Origin: Stromatinia cepivora | Lineage: Eukaryota > Ascomycota > Leotiomycetes > Helotiales > Sclerotiniaceae | Reading direction: 5' to 3' | Assembly: GCA_014898415.1 (NCBI GenBank) | Contig: RCTD01000003.1 | Span: 62,001-126,000, forward strand | Length of the DNA stretch: 64,000 nt | In this document: positions 23,325 through 33,710 of the stretch, piece after piece | How the letters are laid out: every line of letters starts with the position of its first letter | Position numbering within the stretch: position 1 is the stretch's first letter | Program-made: the position numbers and the translations under genes | The notes under the pieces: generated by a model | What the model saw: only the letters and a program-made list of their open reading frames with translations | Told to the model about the DNA's origin: nothing | Databases searched by the model: none

Positions 23325-24314
23325 CTAACTACCCCCCTTCTTCTCATTCAACATCTTCACCCAAGTCCTCCACTCATTATATTCCTTCCAACTAACGCTT
23401 TCCTTTCTCCCCTGATACCTAACCACAGTCAATTGACCCACTTCTCTCCACTTCTCCCTCCTACCTCCCCACCCTGCCTTCCTCATCGCACTCACAACCG
23501 TTTCTTCCTTTCCCCATTCCTGTTCTACAGCTACATCTGGTAAATAACACGCTCCATATCGTTTATTCTTATGATAAAATGTGATTCGAATTCCATGAAC
23601 TCCAATCTCCCAATCGAGAGGATCAGCACAAGTTTCGAAATCGGTGAGTAACGTAACGGCTACTTCGAGGGTAGGGAGTTCGGAACGGGAAATGGGTGAG
23701 AATCGTGTATCGTGTAATGCGGATGTTAGGGCGTATTCGGGAAGAGAAGTAATGAGGGGTTCGGAGGAAAATGTTCCGATACAACCGCGAAGGGTGGGGG
23801 AGTTTTGATGAGGGTGTGAGGATGAGGATAAGGTGTTCCAGGTTACGAAGAGAGGGGAAGACCAATCGCGGACATTGCGGGGAGCGGAAGAGGGGAGTTG
23901 TGTTGTTTGACGAGGAGAAGGGGCGATACCGATAGGAGTGAAGGATGTAGTTGAGCTAGAAGGGGTAGTGGCAGATGTTGAATTTGAGGTTGAGGTTCGT
24001 TCAGATGATGAACTAGAGGATGGAGTACTGGTTCCTGAAGTGGATCGTGTAATACGTTGAAGTATGGGATGACGTGCTGAATTTGTGTTTGCATTTGGAT
24101 CTGGTCTTGGATCTCTTGAAGATTGAATTTGTGAAGTCGAATCAATAGCTTGAGGATCAATATCTTCTTCATCTTCTTCCGAACTTGGTAGTTCGAGACC
24201 TTTAGGATAGATTGTCCATAATTCTTGAACTTTTTCCAAGGATAACGAGGGACGTTTTTCGAGATGAGCAGTTAAAACTTCGAAACAATAGAGACAATGA
24301 TCTGGTGTTGCCAT
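23325..24314 (-). CDS. AMMECR1-domain protein
   Basis: 329 aa if translation starts at ATG 24314 (MATPDHCLYCFEVLTAHLEK). The frame stays open upstream to 24725, but that part is built of tandem DNA repeats, so the internal ATG is preferred. After a Ser/Thr-rich linker the AMMECR1 domain runs to the C-terminus: WSSPLFVTWN, the hallmark LRGCIGTF motif, LPEYALTSALHDTRFSPI, LEVAVTLLTDFE, GVHGIRITF, GACYLPDVA and EQEWGKEETV. The domain is conserved from archaea to humans; its biochemical role is not firmly known, and the LRGCIG motif is thought to be a ligand or active site. There are no introns. Neighbours give no functional clue. Family is secure, function unknown. Confidence 0.92.
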   Translation of the reverse strand: MATPDHCLYCFEVLTAHLEKRPSLSLEKVQELWTIYPKGLELPSSEEDEEDIDPQAIDSTSQIQSSRDPRPDPNANTNSARHPILQRITRSTSGTSTPSSSSSSERTSTSNSTSATTPSSSTTSFTPIGIAPSPRQTTQLPSSAPRNVRDWSSPLFVTWNTLSSSSHPHQNSPTLRGCIGTFSSEPLITSLPEYALTSALHDTRFSPISRSELPTLEVAVTLLTDFETCADPLDWEIGVHGIRITFYHKNKRYGACYLPDVAVEQEWGKEETVVSAMRKAGWGGRREKWREVGQLTVVRYQGRKESVSWKEYNEWRTWVKMLNEKKGGS

Positions 24315-24712
24315 GATTTCTATTGGTATTGGGATTGGTGAAAATGGAGATGGAGATGGAGATGGAGATGGAGATGGAGATGGAGATATAGATGTTGATG
24401 GATCAGGATTTAGATTTGAATGGAGTTGTGGTTGTGATTGTGATTGTGATGGATAGTGATATAAATATCTATATGAATATTTGTGTTTGTATTCATTTAA
24501 AGATTTGACTCTATCGTAGTTGGGGAATTTGGTAATGGAAATAAGTTGATGTATTGAGTTTGTTGAGATGAGGAGTTTATGTAGAGGTGAAGGTAGAGGT
24601 GAAGGTAGAGGTGAAGGCAGAGGTGAAGGTAGAGGTAGAGGTAGAGATTGTGGTAAAGGGTGATGTTGTTGTAAGTGAAGGTGATTAGTAGAATGAATAT
24701 GATCTCGGGTGT

Positions 24713-24751
24713 TGTGGGACTTCATGGTGGGACTTCATGGTGGGACTTCAT
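24713..24751 (-). repeat. Three 13 bp tandem units each containing an ATG on the minus strand
   Basis: The unit on the minus strand is ATGAAGTCCCACC, with ATGs at 24751, 24738 and 24725. Because 13 is not a multiple of 3, the three ATGs lie in three different frames. Confidence 0.75.
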
Positions 24752-24783
24752 GGCGGGGTATTATCGATAAGGTTATACTAAGG

Positions 24784-24784
<1 letters not shown>

Positions 24785-24841
<57 letters not shown>
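24785..24841. repeat. (TTGA)n tetranucleotide array
   Basis: About fourteen tandem TTGA/TGAT units, essentially perfect. Confidence 0.9.
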
Positions 24842-25309
24842 CCCGTTTTTGGACTGTGTGATGACGAGATACAATTTGCATAAAAGTCGTTTATGAAGGA
24901 AAAAGCTTATCTTTGTGGATTGTGTAATTCGGACTTCGGAGTTAAGGGAAATGATGCTTAGATAAGTTCTACTCTTCTTCATACAATGATAATACCTTCA
25001 CTTCAAGCTCAACCTCTACCTCTACCGCAGCTTGTACCGCTTTAAACTCTCCAAGTTGTATGTCATCATTTTTTCAAGTACAAAGACAAATATCTACCTA
25101 GGTAACTCACTCACTCGCATCCAATACCACGTTTTCATTACTAGTTACCAGATATCATGATATCAAAGGATAACCTGTCCTATCAATATATCAAAAATCC
25201 ACAATCAAATAATATCCATATTTATTTCAAGTACCCATCTAACAAGCTTTTCTCTCCCTGATCTCGCAAACCCCAAACCCCAGACAAAACCAACCCCAGC
25301 ATAATAACA

Positions 25310-25423
25310 ATGAAAATCTTATTCTCCCAGAAACCTTACCCCCCCAAGAAGTTCATCCGTTCGGATCTCGAACTTTCCGTCTCCTTCACAGCCTCTACGC
25401 ATGAAAAAGGTTCAGTCAATTAG
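25310..25423 (+). CDS. Possible very small protein or gene fragment
   Basis: A 37-residue frame starts MKILFSQKPYPPKKFIRSDL after a CCAAACCCC-rich leader ending AACAATGAA. It contains no known domain and ends at a plain TAG. It could be a small protein, the first exon of a gene that has lost the rest, or chance. Support is only the leader and start context. Confidence 0.2.
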   Translation: MKILFSQKPYPPKKFIRSDLELSVSFTASTHEKGSVN

Positions 25424-26091
25424 AACCGATCATTGATCTTGATGAGACTTCATGGATAAGGTTTGAGATGACTGCTTGCTTTGTATCTCGCTTCACTTCA
25501 TCCACGTTTCGTACCCCTGATATATCACCAACCTCTTTCTTTTGACCCTTACAATACATGTTTTCTCTAGATTCCCAAAGTAAGTTATGAAAAGCCTTGT
25601 CCATACATCCGATGTATCAGTATCATTTGATCATCCGGAACCATGTAGCGTAGTGAACCCCGGTTTTTTTTGAATATAGGAGCTTGGGGGTAGACTAGGA
25701 ATACGATTGGTATGTTGGTTGGTTCTTCCTTGAATTAATACCTGACATCAGATGAATTATATGACGATGCTGTTTAGATGTGGGAGGCGTGGGTTTGAGG
25801 CTTGGTCCTTGGCTTGAGATGGCGAGATGGCGAGATGAGATGTCGATGAATGGATGGATTGAGAGAGGAGGATAAGATATAAAGATGACCACCTCTAAGT
25901 TGAGGAGATACTTTTTGTGATATTGTTCATCTTGTTCACTGTCTATCTTCCCATTATCTTTCACTTCTTACATACAAAATATACAATCTCTTGTCGCCGG
26001 ACGACTTCATCCAAATCATTACTCTCATTAAGAAATCGCACCCTGTTTTCTCTACCACTTAATACCAAACAAACAAATCCATTTCACAATC

Positions 26092-26548
26092 ATGCAATAC
26101 ACATTCATCACCATTATTTCCCTCATCGCCGTTGCGATCGCTACACCTATTTCTCGTATGTTCTCCGCCTTTTCTATCGCTGACCTTGTTTCATTATTGT
26201 CATTCACTGTCTACTCTTAAAGGAATCATATAAACTTCCTTTATACTAACCAAATAATAGCACTTCAATCACGTCAAGCACCAGCAGTTGATGCATCTAC
26301 TGCATCTATGAGTGACGCGCAAGGAAATGTTGTTAGCTTTGATTCTCAAGGCGTTAATCAAGGTTCGTTGGCTCTTCTCTTATCATTCTCTGTCTTCTCC
26401 TCCTTTCTTAGACTTTCCCTTTGCCTCCTGTCTTCCTCCTCTCGTCTTCTCATTCCCTGGTTCCTCTCTTCTTACATTTCCCCACATCGACTGCGCTGTG
26501 ATACTGACAATATCGGATTAAATAGCTGCTAAGAACTCCGGCATGTAA
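26092..26548 (+). CDS. Small secreted protein (62 aa, three exons)
   Basis: Exons 26092-26155, 26261-26362 and 26526-26548 join in frame to 62 aa. Introns (105 and 163 nt) start GTATGT and GTTCGT and end TAG; the first has a TACTAAC branch site. The protein begins MQYTFITIISLIAVAIATPI, a clear signal peptide with likely cleavage near residue 18. The mature part of about 44 residues is small and polar (Ala, Ser, Gln and Asp rich), has no Cys and ends NQAAKNSGM. A pyrimidine-rich leader and ACAATCATGC start context support it. No known family is recognised. A secreted peptide or effector-like role is possible but unproven. It is isolated and has no obvious partner gene. Confidence 0.65.
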
Positions 26549-27423
26549 ATCGAATACATGGATGAATCTAGCTACTTCAATCTTCTATACAAAAGGAGGA
26601 TTGCAAACCTGGGAGAGGTGCTATTGGAGGTGATACATAATGGATCAAAGGGAAATAGGATGTATGGATTGGCTTGTAGCGAACGGCGATGGAGTTTAGA
26701 AACAGTGTATTAGATTGGTTTATTCGATGCGTTTAGTTTTAAAGCCATTTACGCTTTTGAGTATTGAATGGATGGATGGATGGATGGATAGGCATAAATG
26801 ATTTTGATATTGGTCCTCGACTCTCCGTTACAATCTCAAAGCCAATTCTCCACTGAACGTACTATGCATGTTAGCATCCCCATACATTTTTCTGGAATAG
26901 ATTTTTACTTCATCCTTCCTAGGTTTCCATGAGATAAAAAAATAGACATGTAATAAAGTTTCCCATCAGTGTATGTTGCACCAATATCATGCCTCATATT
27001 CATTTGACGTTCTGTGCACAGTACTGTACCACCATCAGCAGTAAGTTTCAGCCAATGTTTTTCATCATCGCATACCTGGTTAATAGCTTTTTCCTTTCCA
27101 GTATTATATATCTTTGGCATTCGAATTTTCGAATTATTTTCAGATATAGAATATTAATCGAATTATCAACAAAATATTACTCATAATGGCCGATCTGATA
27201 TATGTATAGTAATCAGATTTCCAATGTGGGGAAAGGAAAGGTGGGAAACCTAAGCAACCCATTTATTCTCACGCCCTTTCATATACAACAGTGTAACCAA
27301 CCTTCCTTTTCTTTTTTTTCTGTCCTTCACCGGAGAATTTGATTCATTTTTCATTACCCGTAAAACCCAACTCAATTACAAGTACTCGTCTTCATCTAAT
27401 CAATCTCATCTAATTCATCAAAT
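26549..27423. other. Intergenic, no supported gene
   Basis: A GATG run near 26770-26788, then AT-rich sequence. The last 130 bp form the CT- and CAA-rich leader of the dehydrogenase gene. Confidence 0.45.
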
Positions 27424-28682
27424 ATGTCCAACCAAACACCACAAACCCTCCGATCAAATCTTCCAGAAACCCTCAATCTCCTCCGTCTCGACCCAATCTA
27501 CTCTCCCGCTCCAGATTTCTCCTCAACCCCCATCCCATACACCTACACCGAACTACCCAATCCACCTCCTTCCGGCGACGAACTAATCTCCCATCTAAAA
27601 AATGCCCACATCCTCATCACCACCCGATTTTTCCTCCCCTCATCTATTCTCTCCCAACTCCCCAACCTTAAACATGTAGCGATTTCGGCGATTGGAACTG
27701 ATCATGTCGATATTGCTTATTGTGAAGAACATGGGATTTCGGTGTCGAATGTTCCGGCGGCGAGTAATGAGGCGGTTTCCGAACATGGGTTGACTTTGTA
27801 TATGGCGCTGAGGAGGAATGTGGTGGGCATGCATGAGAGGACTAGGGAGGGGAGAGAGTGGAAGGAGAAGGGGAGTTTGACTGGGTGCTTTTATGGGGGT
27901 TTGATGGCGGGGTTTAAGGGGGAGGTGGTGGGGGTTGTGGGAGGTGGAGAGTTAGGTATGGAAGTGGATTTTCCTTTTTGGTGATGTTTGAGAGAGCGTG
28001 ACTAGAGGGGATTTATGGCGTAGTCCGCTTCTTGCTTTTTGTTCCTGATTACTTCGAGAGATTGGATTCATCAAAATTGGCCAGATCATGTGATCGGCCA
28101 CTCGATTGAAGTCCAATCCCTTCCTAAATTCATCACAGAATCCCAAATCTCAAGTCCGTTAACTAACAAGCACCAGGAAACCGAGTAGCAAATCTCTGCC
28201 GTGCCCTCGGAATGACCGTTCAAATCTGCGAAAGAAAAGGCGTTCCAGAAGACGAAACCCGTCCAAACTACACCCCTTTCACTACAGTCCTCAAAACCAG
28301 CACAGTTCTCTTCCTATGCCTCCCCCTAACGCCGAGCACTCAAAACCTCATTGCCTCACCCGAATTATCCACAATGAGAACAGACACCCTCATAATCAAC
28401 ATAGCTCGAGGAGGAATAGTCAACGAAGAAGATTTAGTCGATGCATTAAAACAAGGTAAAATTGCAGGAGCAGCAACAGATGTTTATGTGGAGGAACCGG
28501 CTGGATTAGATAGTCCATTGGTGAAAGCGGCGAGAGAGGGCGAGTTGGGAGATAGTGGGAGATTGATATTGAGTCCGCATGTGGCGTGGTATGGGAGGAG
28601 TAGTGTGGAGAAATTGAGGAGGGTTGTGGCTGAGAATGTTAGGGGGTGGTGTGAGGGGGGTGAGGGGAATGTTGTGGGTTGA
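27424..28682 (+). CDS. D-isomer-specific 2-hydroxyacid dehydrogenase
   Basis: Exons 27424-27955 and 28177-28682 give 345 aa. The 221 nt intron starts GTATGG, has a TAACTAAC branch site and ends CAG. The N-terminal substrate domain has LKHVAISAIGTDHVD and VSNVPAASNEAVSEHGLTL. The intron falls exactly in the Rossmann motif, so splicing makes GVVGGGELGNRVANLCRALG, the NAD(P)-binding glycine loop. The catalytic Arg (NIARGG), Glu (DVYVEEP) and His (LSPHVAW) are all present. The family reduces 2-keto acids to D-2-hydroxy acids; members act on glyoxylate, hydroxypyruvate, phosphoglycerate and others, and the substrate here cannot be told. Likely cytosolic, as no targeting peptide is seen. Codon and GC use shift within exon 1 from CT-rich to G-rich, but the family match is continuous. 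Confidence 0.93.
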
Positions 28683-29403
28683 ATTGGAGGGGTAGTAAAA
28701 TAGAGTATAGATCTATCATGAAAATAGAGGCTAGATGGACGAGATTAGATAAATGCCTCTCAGGCAGAAATAACTTCAACAGTTTCCAATACATTTAAAT
28801 ACGACATTTCCCCTGTATCAGGTCACCTGGTACTCAGCAGCTCATACTCACAGCATACCCTCTTTGATTAAATTCACTTAATGCAGTAATTTCAGGGAGG
28901 ACCACTCGTGTAGTCACGACAAATCTTCCCAATTCCTCTGCATCAATATTAAGCTATATGCAGAATATTTTATTCGTTAATCTATCTATTTGTATTTTCA
29001 AACTAGAATACTTCAATTTTGGGCTGGTAGGCCGGGTATGAGATTGGATGATTTGTTTTTTGGATGAATTTATTCTTTTGGGTGAATTTATTATTTCAGA
29101 CCAATTCAATCATTCAGATGACTTCGATGCTTGAGATGATTTGAATCTTTCAGTTGACATCGATCTTCCAGATGAGTTCAACCATAGAAACGAGCTCAAT
29201 TGCTCGGACGATTTCAATCCGTGGAATGACTTCAATCTTTCAGATAACTTCATTCAAAACAACGAAATCCTCTCATAATGACATTCAAAACAACGCAATC
29301 CTCTCAAAATCAACTTCCGGCTGATTTTCCGGACTCCCGGACTCCCGAGCTCCATACCGCTTCTCAAAATCCCCCACTCCTCTCCTCATTCCCCTCCACC
29401 CAT
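28683..29403. other. Intergenic with degenerate GATGACTTCAATCTTTCA-type repeats
   Basis: 29095-29260 holds about six imperfect copies of a roughly 26 bp unit around GACTTCAATCTTTCAGAT. A 31 bp near-perfect duplication (ACATTCAAAACAACG...) spans 29251-29312. No gene is seen. Confidence 0.5.
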
Positions 29404-30393
29404 CTAAGCCCACACCTCCTCATCCTCCTTCTCCTCCTCCCAATCATCCTCTTCCTCCCCACCCCCCAGAAGCGCCAAAGCCCACCCCTTCCACCTCTTC
29501 AACGTCTCAATCTCCTCCTCCGTAATAGCAATCCAACCATTTCTCCTCAACCACGCCTCATATCTCTCCTTGGTCTTCCATTCTGTCCGCAGAGAATTGT
29601 CCCGTTTGTACACTGTATCGGAGTAAAAGAGTATCCATGTGCGACCTGAGACTTCGGTGGTGGAAGAGGTGGTGGAGGAGAGGAGGGAGGATATTGCTGC
29701 GGAGACGGTGGGAAGAGAAGGCGAGGTTGATTCTTTGACAGGAGCTTTCAATGGTTTTCCTGCATCTTCTACCTTGGCGCTTCTTTGCCGTTGCATCCAC
29801 ATTTCAGCTTGGTACAGAAGCTCGTCAGATTGGTGAATTAATTTCATGAGACGAGCCTCCATGTTCTGATGCCATGCGACTTGCGATGCAATGTCCAATC
29901 TGAATTCGCTGAGTGAGGTATCCAATCTGCGTATGGCGCAGTCGAGCGTATCTATCGCTTCTGAAATTTCTGGAACCTCTGAGACGTCTACAACTTCAGG
30001 AACAGGGGCACCCATGACTTCTGGAACTTTTAAGGCTTGCGGGACTCTTGCCTCAAAAGCGGCGGAGATAATCTCTCTATATTTATCTTGCTCTTGCTCC
30101 TGCTCTTGCTCTTTCTCCACCTTTTCAATCTCACACCAATCCATTTCTTCCTTCTCATCCTGTTCCTCCTCCTCCTTTGCCTCCCCGTTCTCTTCCTCAA
30201 TCGTCAAGCATGGAAAATACCTCTCAGAAAGCTTGTCCCAAGTCTCTTTATATATCTGGGAAGCAACCCAGATTGATTTGCCGGTTTTCCATGCTATGAA
30301 ACTAATTATGAGTGTGTCGGTTAATAGTTGGATTGTGGTGATGATAAATAGGATTATTGAACATATTTCGAAGATTTGTTTGTAGTTGGTCAT
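29404..30393 (-). CDS. Hypothetical membrane-anchored coiled-coil protein
   Basis: 329 aa, intronless. Residues about 8-36 are hydrophobic (ICSIILFIITTIQLLTDTLI...), a signal anchor or one to two membrane helices. They are followed by an acidic low-complexity stretch (residues 65-105, Glu/Lys/Gln rich), a predicted coiled-coil region around 145-210 and an acidic C-terminus. The segment WILFYSDTVYKRDNSLRTEW and the following WLRRNGWIAITEEE look like folded domain sequence. No family is recognised. The AT-rich leader at 30394-30500 with TATATATGG repeats is compatible with a promoter. It stands alone. Confidence 0.65.
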   Translation of the reverse strand: MTNYKQIFEICSIILFIITTIQLLTDTLIISFIAWKTGKSIWVASQIYKETWDKLSERYFPCLTIEEENGEAKEEEEQDEKEEMDWCEIEKVEKEQEQEQEQDKYREIISAAFEARVPQALKVPEVMGAPVPEVVDVSEVPEISEAIDTLDCAIRRLDTSLSEFRLDIASQVAWHQNMEARLMKLIHQSDELLYQAEMWMQRQRSAKVEDAGKPLKAPVKESTSPSLPTVSAAISSLLSSTTSSTTEVSGRTWILFYSDTVYKRDNSLRTEWKTKERYEAWLRRNGWIAITEEEIETLKRWKGWALALLGGGEEEDDWEEEKEDEEVWA

Positions 30394-32071
30394 GTTTGTT
30401 TTGGTTATTGTGTTTGCTTAGTTTAGTTTGTATGTATGTATATATATGGATATGTATATGTGTGTGTATGTGTATAAAGAAATGAGAGAAAAAGAAATTC
30501 ACAGGAAAGAGATGATCGATTTTACATAATTGTGTGCGTGCTAGAAAAACCCCAAGTCTATTCGCTTAAGATGAACCGTTGAATCTAATGGAGCATTTTC
30601 TAGTCTGTCAGCTTTGCATGAGCTCATAATCTTCGGTATCTGCTTTAGCGCTAGATAGTATATACTCTATTATTAGTAAGCTGATGAATTGAGCCATTTC
30701 AGTCTCTTTTTGCACACGGGGAGAGATGTCTTGCGATCTTAGTGCTACGATATTTGGTGCTAGATACTGCTAGAATGGAAGGATGAGTTGAAATTTTCTA
30801 CTTTGGTTTGATGAAGGATAAGACTGAATGACCTCGCTTCGCAGTAGATAGACTGTTAGATAAATAATTTTGTGATGAATTCACATTTTCAAGTCCAGTA
30901 GTAGGTGGTGAGGGGTGAGTTTATGATTCTTTGGGGCTAGATGGTACGGTATGGTCAATCATGACCCGTCGGATCGAGGTCTCTTTCGTGGAAGCGGGGG
31001 AAAGGAAACAAGAAGATGAAGACACGATGGGAGCATATAATGGCATGTATATAGGTATTTATGAATAAGTTTAAAATTAATTCATTGATACGAGTTATGG
31101 CATGATACGACACTCTTTTCCACAAGGTAAAGAATACTCAACTCATATCCCCTCATCATCACATCCAGCGGTTCTATCCCATAACAAACTAAATATAACC
31201 ACTTAGATATCTATTACCACAATATGCAGAGCACAGGTGCCCATTATACCTCGTGATTTAGCCTGAAAATTATTTGGTGATTTGTTGCATATCTCGTTAA
31301 TGTGGATCCATATCTATGTACATACTTTCTTAGCCCCATCGATATTTACTACGACAAGAGGATCTGCTAAGTGTCCAAAATCATAAGCGATCTGGTGAAT
31401 ATTTATCAGGGGGTTTGCAGAGAATTTATCGGCCTGTATTGGATAAGGAGGAGTGATAGTACTATGGTATTTGGTTCGGAGGTGTTTGATGTGATCAATC
31501 ACGTCATTTTAGATAATCATGAAGATGAGGATACGTATTAGCAGGAATAATACTCTGGATTAGTTAGATTTTAGCTTGAGAAAGAACTCTTATATATTAA
31601 ACTCTGTGCTGAAATATTTCGCCCCATGCGCCGGGCATCCCATCGTGTTAATTATGATCCAGAGTTGGAAATTTTGAATATGTAAGAAGTGTTAATGATG
31701 AGGAAGATCCAAGCCCTGGGACTGGATTCAATGTATGGGAAAGTCTATATCTGGAATGGTTTAAACGTATTAAGAATCTCTCTTCATTGGTGTAGACTAT
31801 TGAGCCCTAGCACAAGCAGAGTATTGTAACGTTCAGAAGTTATTGAGTTAACGAATGACGTCACATTAGAAACTCATAAAATTTTCCAATGATAAGGATA
31901 ATTAATTGTCTGAAATCTAATTACATGCAAAACGCCGATGGTGATTTCCATCCAAATATTCCATGACTGTCCAACGCCAATGCATTCTTAAAAATTACAC
32001 CACCAAATACTCAGCACACCTCGTTTTAAGTTTCGCTACTCCTTTCATCCTCTCAAACGAACCTCGTATCT
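30394..32071. other. AT-rich intergenic, no supported gene
   Basis: About 1.7 kb without a convincing frame, RNA gene or repeat array. Confidence 0.45.
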
Positions 32072-32407
32072 CTACTTACCGGCAGTTTTATCCGGATAAT
32101 GAATTCCATTTTCTGTCCAAAAAGTTTCAATAGTCCTAGACATCCTCTCCTCATCGGCAATTCGACTTTCCTCATCCAAAGACTTCTGTCTTTGCGCTCT
32201 GTAGCGACGCACAGATTGGACAATGATAGCCAGGCCGAAGATTCCCATAAGTAAAAGGATTGCCACGATGATTATGGGGGCTTTCTGGGCAGGGGTTGAG
32301 GGTGTATCGGTGATGGAAATGCATTTTCCATATGCGAGGACTTTGGCGCAGGGTTCGTTGTTGGAGCCTACTCCTAGGTAGGGATTGTTGGTGTTGGTTG
32401 AATTCAT
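32072..32407 (-). CDS. Small single-pass membrane protein (hypothetical)
   Basis: 111 aa, intronless. A polar N-terminal part with two Cys (NEPCAKVLAYGKC) is followed by one strong membrane helix at about residues 44-65 (APIIIVAILLLMGIFGLAII), then a basic stop-transfer segment RRYRAQRQK and a polar tail. The layout suggests a type III or type I-like protein with the Cys pair outside and the tail in the cytosol. There is no cleavable signal peptide and no known family. The minus-strand leader (GTTTGAG, CACACAACC before ATG) is acceptable. Confidence 0.6.
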   Translation of the reverse strand: MNSTNTNNPYLGVGSNNEPCAKVLAYGKCISITDTPSTPAQKAPIIIVAILLLMGIFGLAIIVQSVRRYRAQRQKSLDEESRIADEERMSRTIETFWTENGIHYPDKTAGK

Positions 32408-33710
32408 GGTTGTGTGGTTTGAGTTAAGATGAATTTGGCTGTTTGTATGTGTAGATTGTTTGATACTGGCTGATAGATTGTTGGAGGTGCGTAATGAGTG
32501 TTGTGTATAATGAGAGTATGAGGGGAATGGAGGGGCTTTTTATGTGTGTGTGAAGAATTGTGTATCGAAAAAATTGGATTGGCGTAGGGTTTACTACCTC
32601 ACTAAGCAAAACCTAAGACTAATTCCCGTGCACCGAATTGGCCATTGGGGAAAGTTCGAAGTACTAACGAGTTTCTGTGATAAGAATCATGAGATGAGAT
32701 AAGGCCTCTTGGTTTAGACCAAGACTAGCTCTACGGTATTCATTATTCTATGAATTAGGGGTGCTAATTGTGGAATGGTTCATATGAAAATGGATAGTCA
32801 CATGACTTTCGGCAGTTTTTGGGAGAACTTTCGAGCAAGTCACTCACGCGACGGACGAAATACACCGCACTTTAGCATATACCCCTTTCAAATCCTAAGC
32901 ACTTAAACCTGAAGTACAATTGAATTGTAAAATGTGAAATGAGACACTGAAAAGTGTTATAATCCTTATTTTCCTAGTAGGTGTACTCGGTTGGTGTGTG
33001 ATCCATTTTCTCCTTCCCGTGCCATTATCTCGATTTTTATGAGCTAATCCGCATTATTCGCTGCTATTAAAATGTCAAAAGCCCAATGAAGATGTTGCAA
33101 ACCACCGGACACCGAAGCTTGAACAAAACATCCTCGTTATACTCTTTCGGCTAGTGTGGTAACGAAGGGAGAGGTTATGCATGATAATCGGAGGCTTGTT
33201 GGGATGGGCCTTGCAAATGTCGATCTCAGATGTGCAACAAAAGCATCCAAGATTCTTGATTTTTGCATGAATTATGGCGCGCTCAAGTACTAGTACTTAG
33301 TAGCTTGAAGCTTCAAGGCACTTTCTAGAATACCGGCGGCGCGAACTACCGAAACGCTTGTCAGGATGAGGCCTGCAAATGTGAACCATAGATATGCAAC
33401 ATTAACGTTGTAGGAGCTGTGGTTGGATCCCATTTGGACGGTGACTATGTTAAAGGACACGATTGGAGCACTAGTTTAATACTAGCTAGATGGGTGAAAA
33501 TGAAAACGACTGATAGCCTATGACAAGAAAAAAATATCTCAGAAAGTGAGGCCGGAACCTAAGAAGAATTGGCTCTACAACACCTCAAAAAAAGAGTCCA
33601 GAGGTCTAGAACTGAGGCGGGTGGTTGAACTACCTGCCGAATTACCGCGCGAAGATGAGCATTAAATCTAAATTGACAAAATATAAGGTTGAATTCAACA
33701 TCAGTGACTT
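32408..33710. other. Intergenic with an imperfect duplicated segment
   Basis: 33200-33245 and 33362-33402 share a degenerate pattern (GATG..GCCT.GCAAATGT...CAGA.TGCAACA). This may be a remnant of a repeat. No gene is seen. Confidence 0.4.

Larger units (their letters stand above)
24315..26091. other. Repeat-rich AMMECR1 upstream region and promoter of the secreted peptide gene
   Basis: Holds tandem arrays of GGAGAT (24343-24387), GAAGGTAGAGGT-type units (24581-24646), a 13 bp repeat (24713-24751) and TTGA (24785-24841). A 37-codon frame at 25310-25423 has a good leader but no recognisable domain. 25870-26091 is CT-rich and looks like the promoter and leader of the gene at 26092. Confidence 0.5.

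Noticed and set aside
24315..24725. N-terminal extension of the AMMECR1 protein
   Set aside because: It is made of tandem DNA repeats (PLPSPLPSPL, SPSPSPSP). The conserved start is MATPDHCLYCFE at 24314.
24785..24841. CRISPR-like regular repeats
   Set aside because: It is a plain TTGA microsatellite with no spacers, in a eukaryotic genome.
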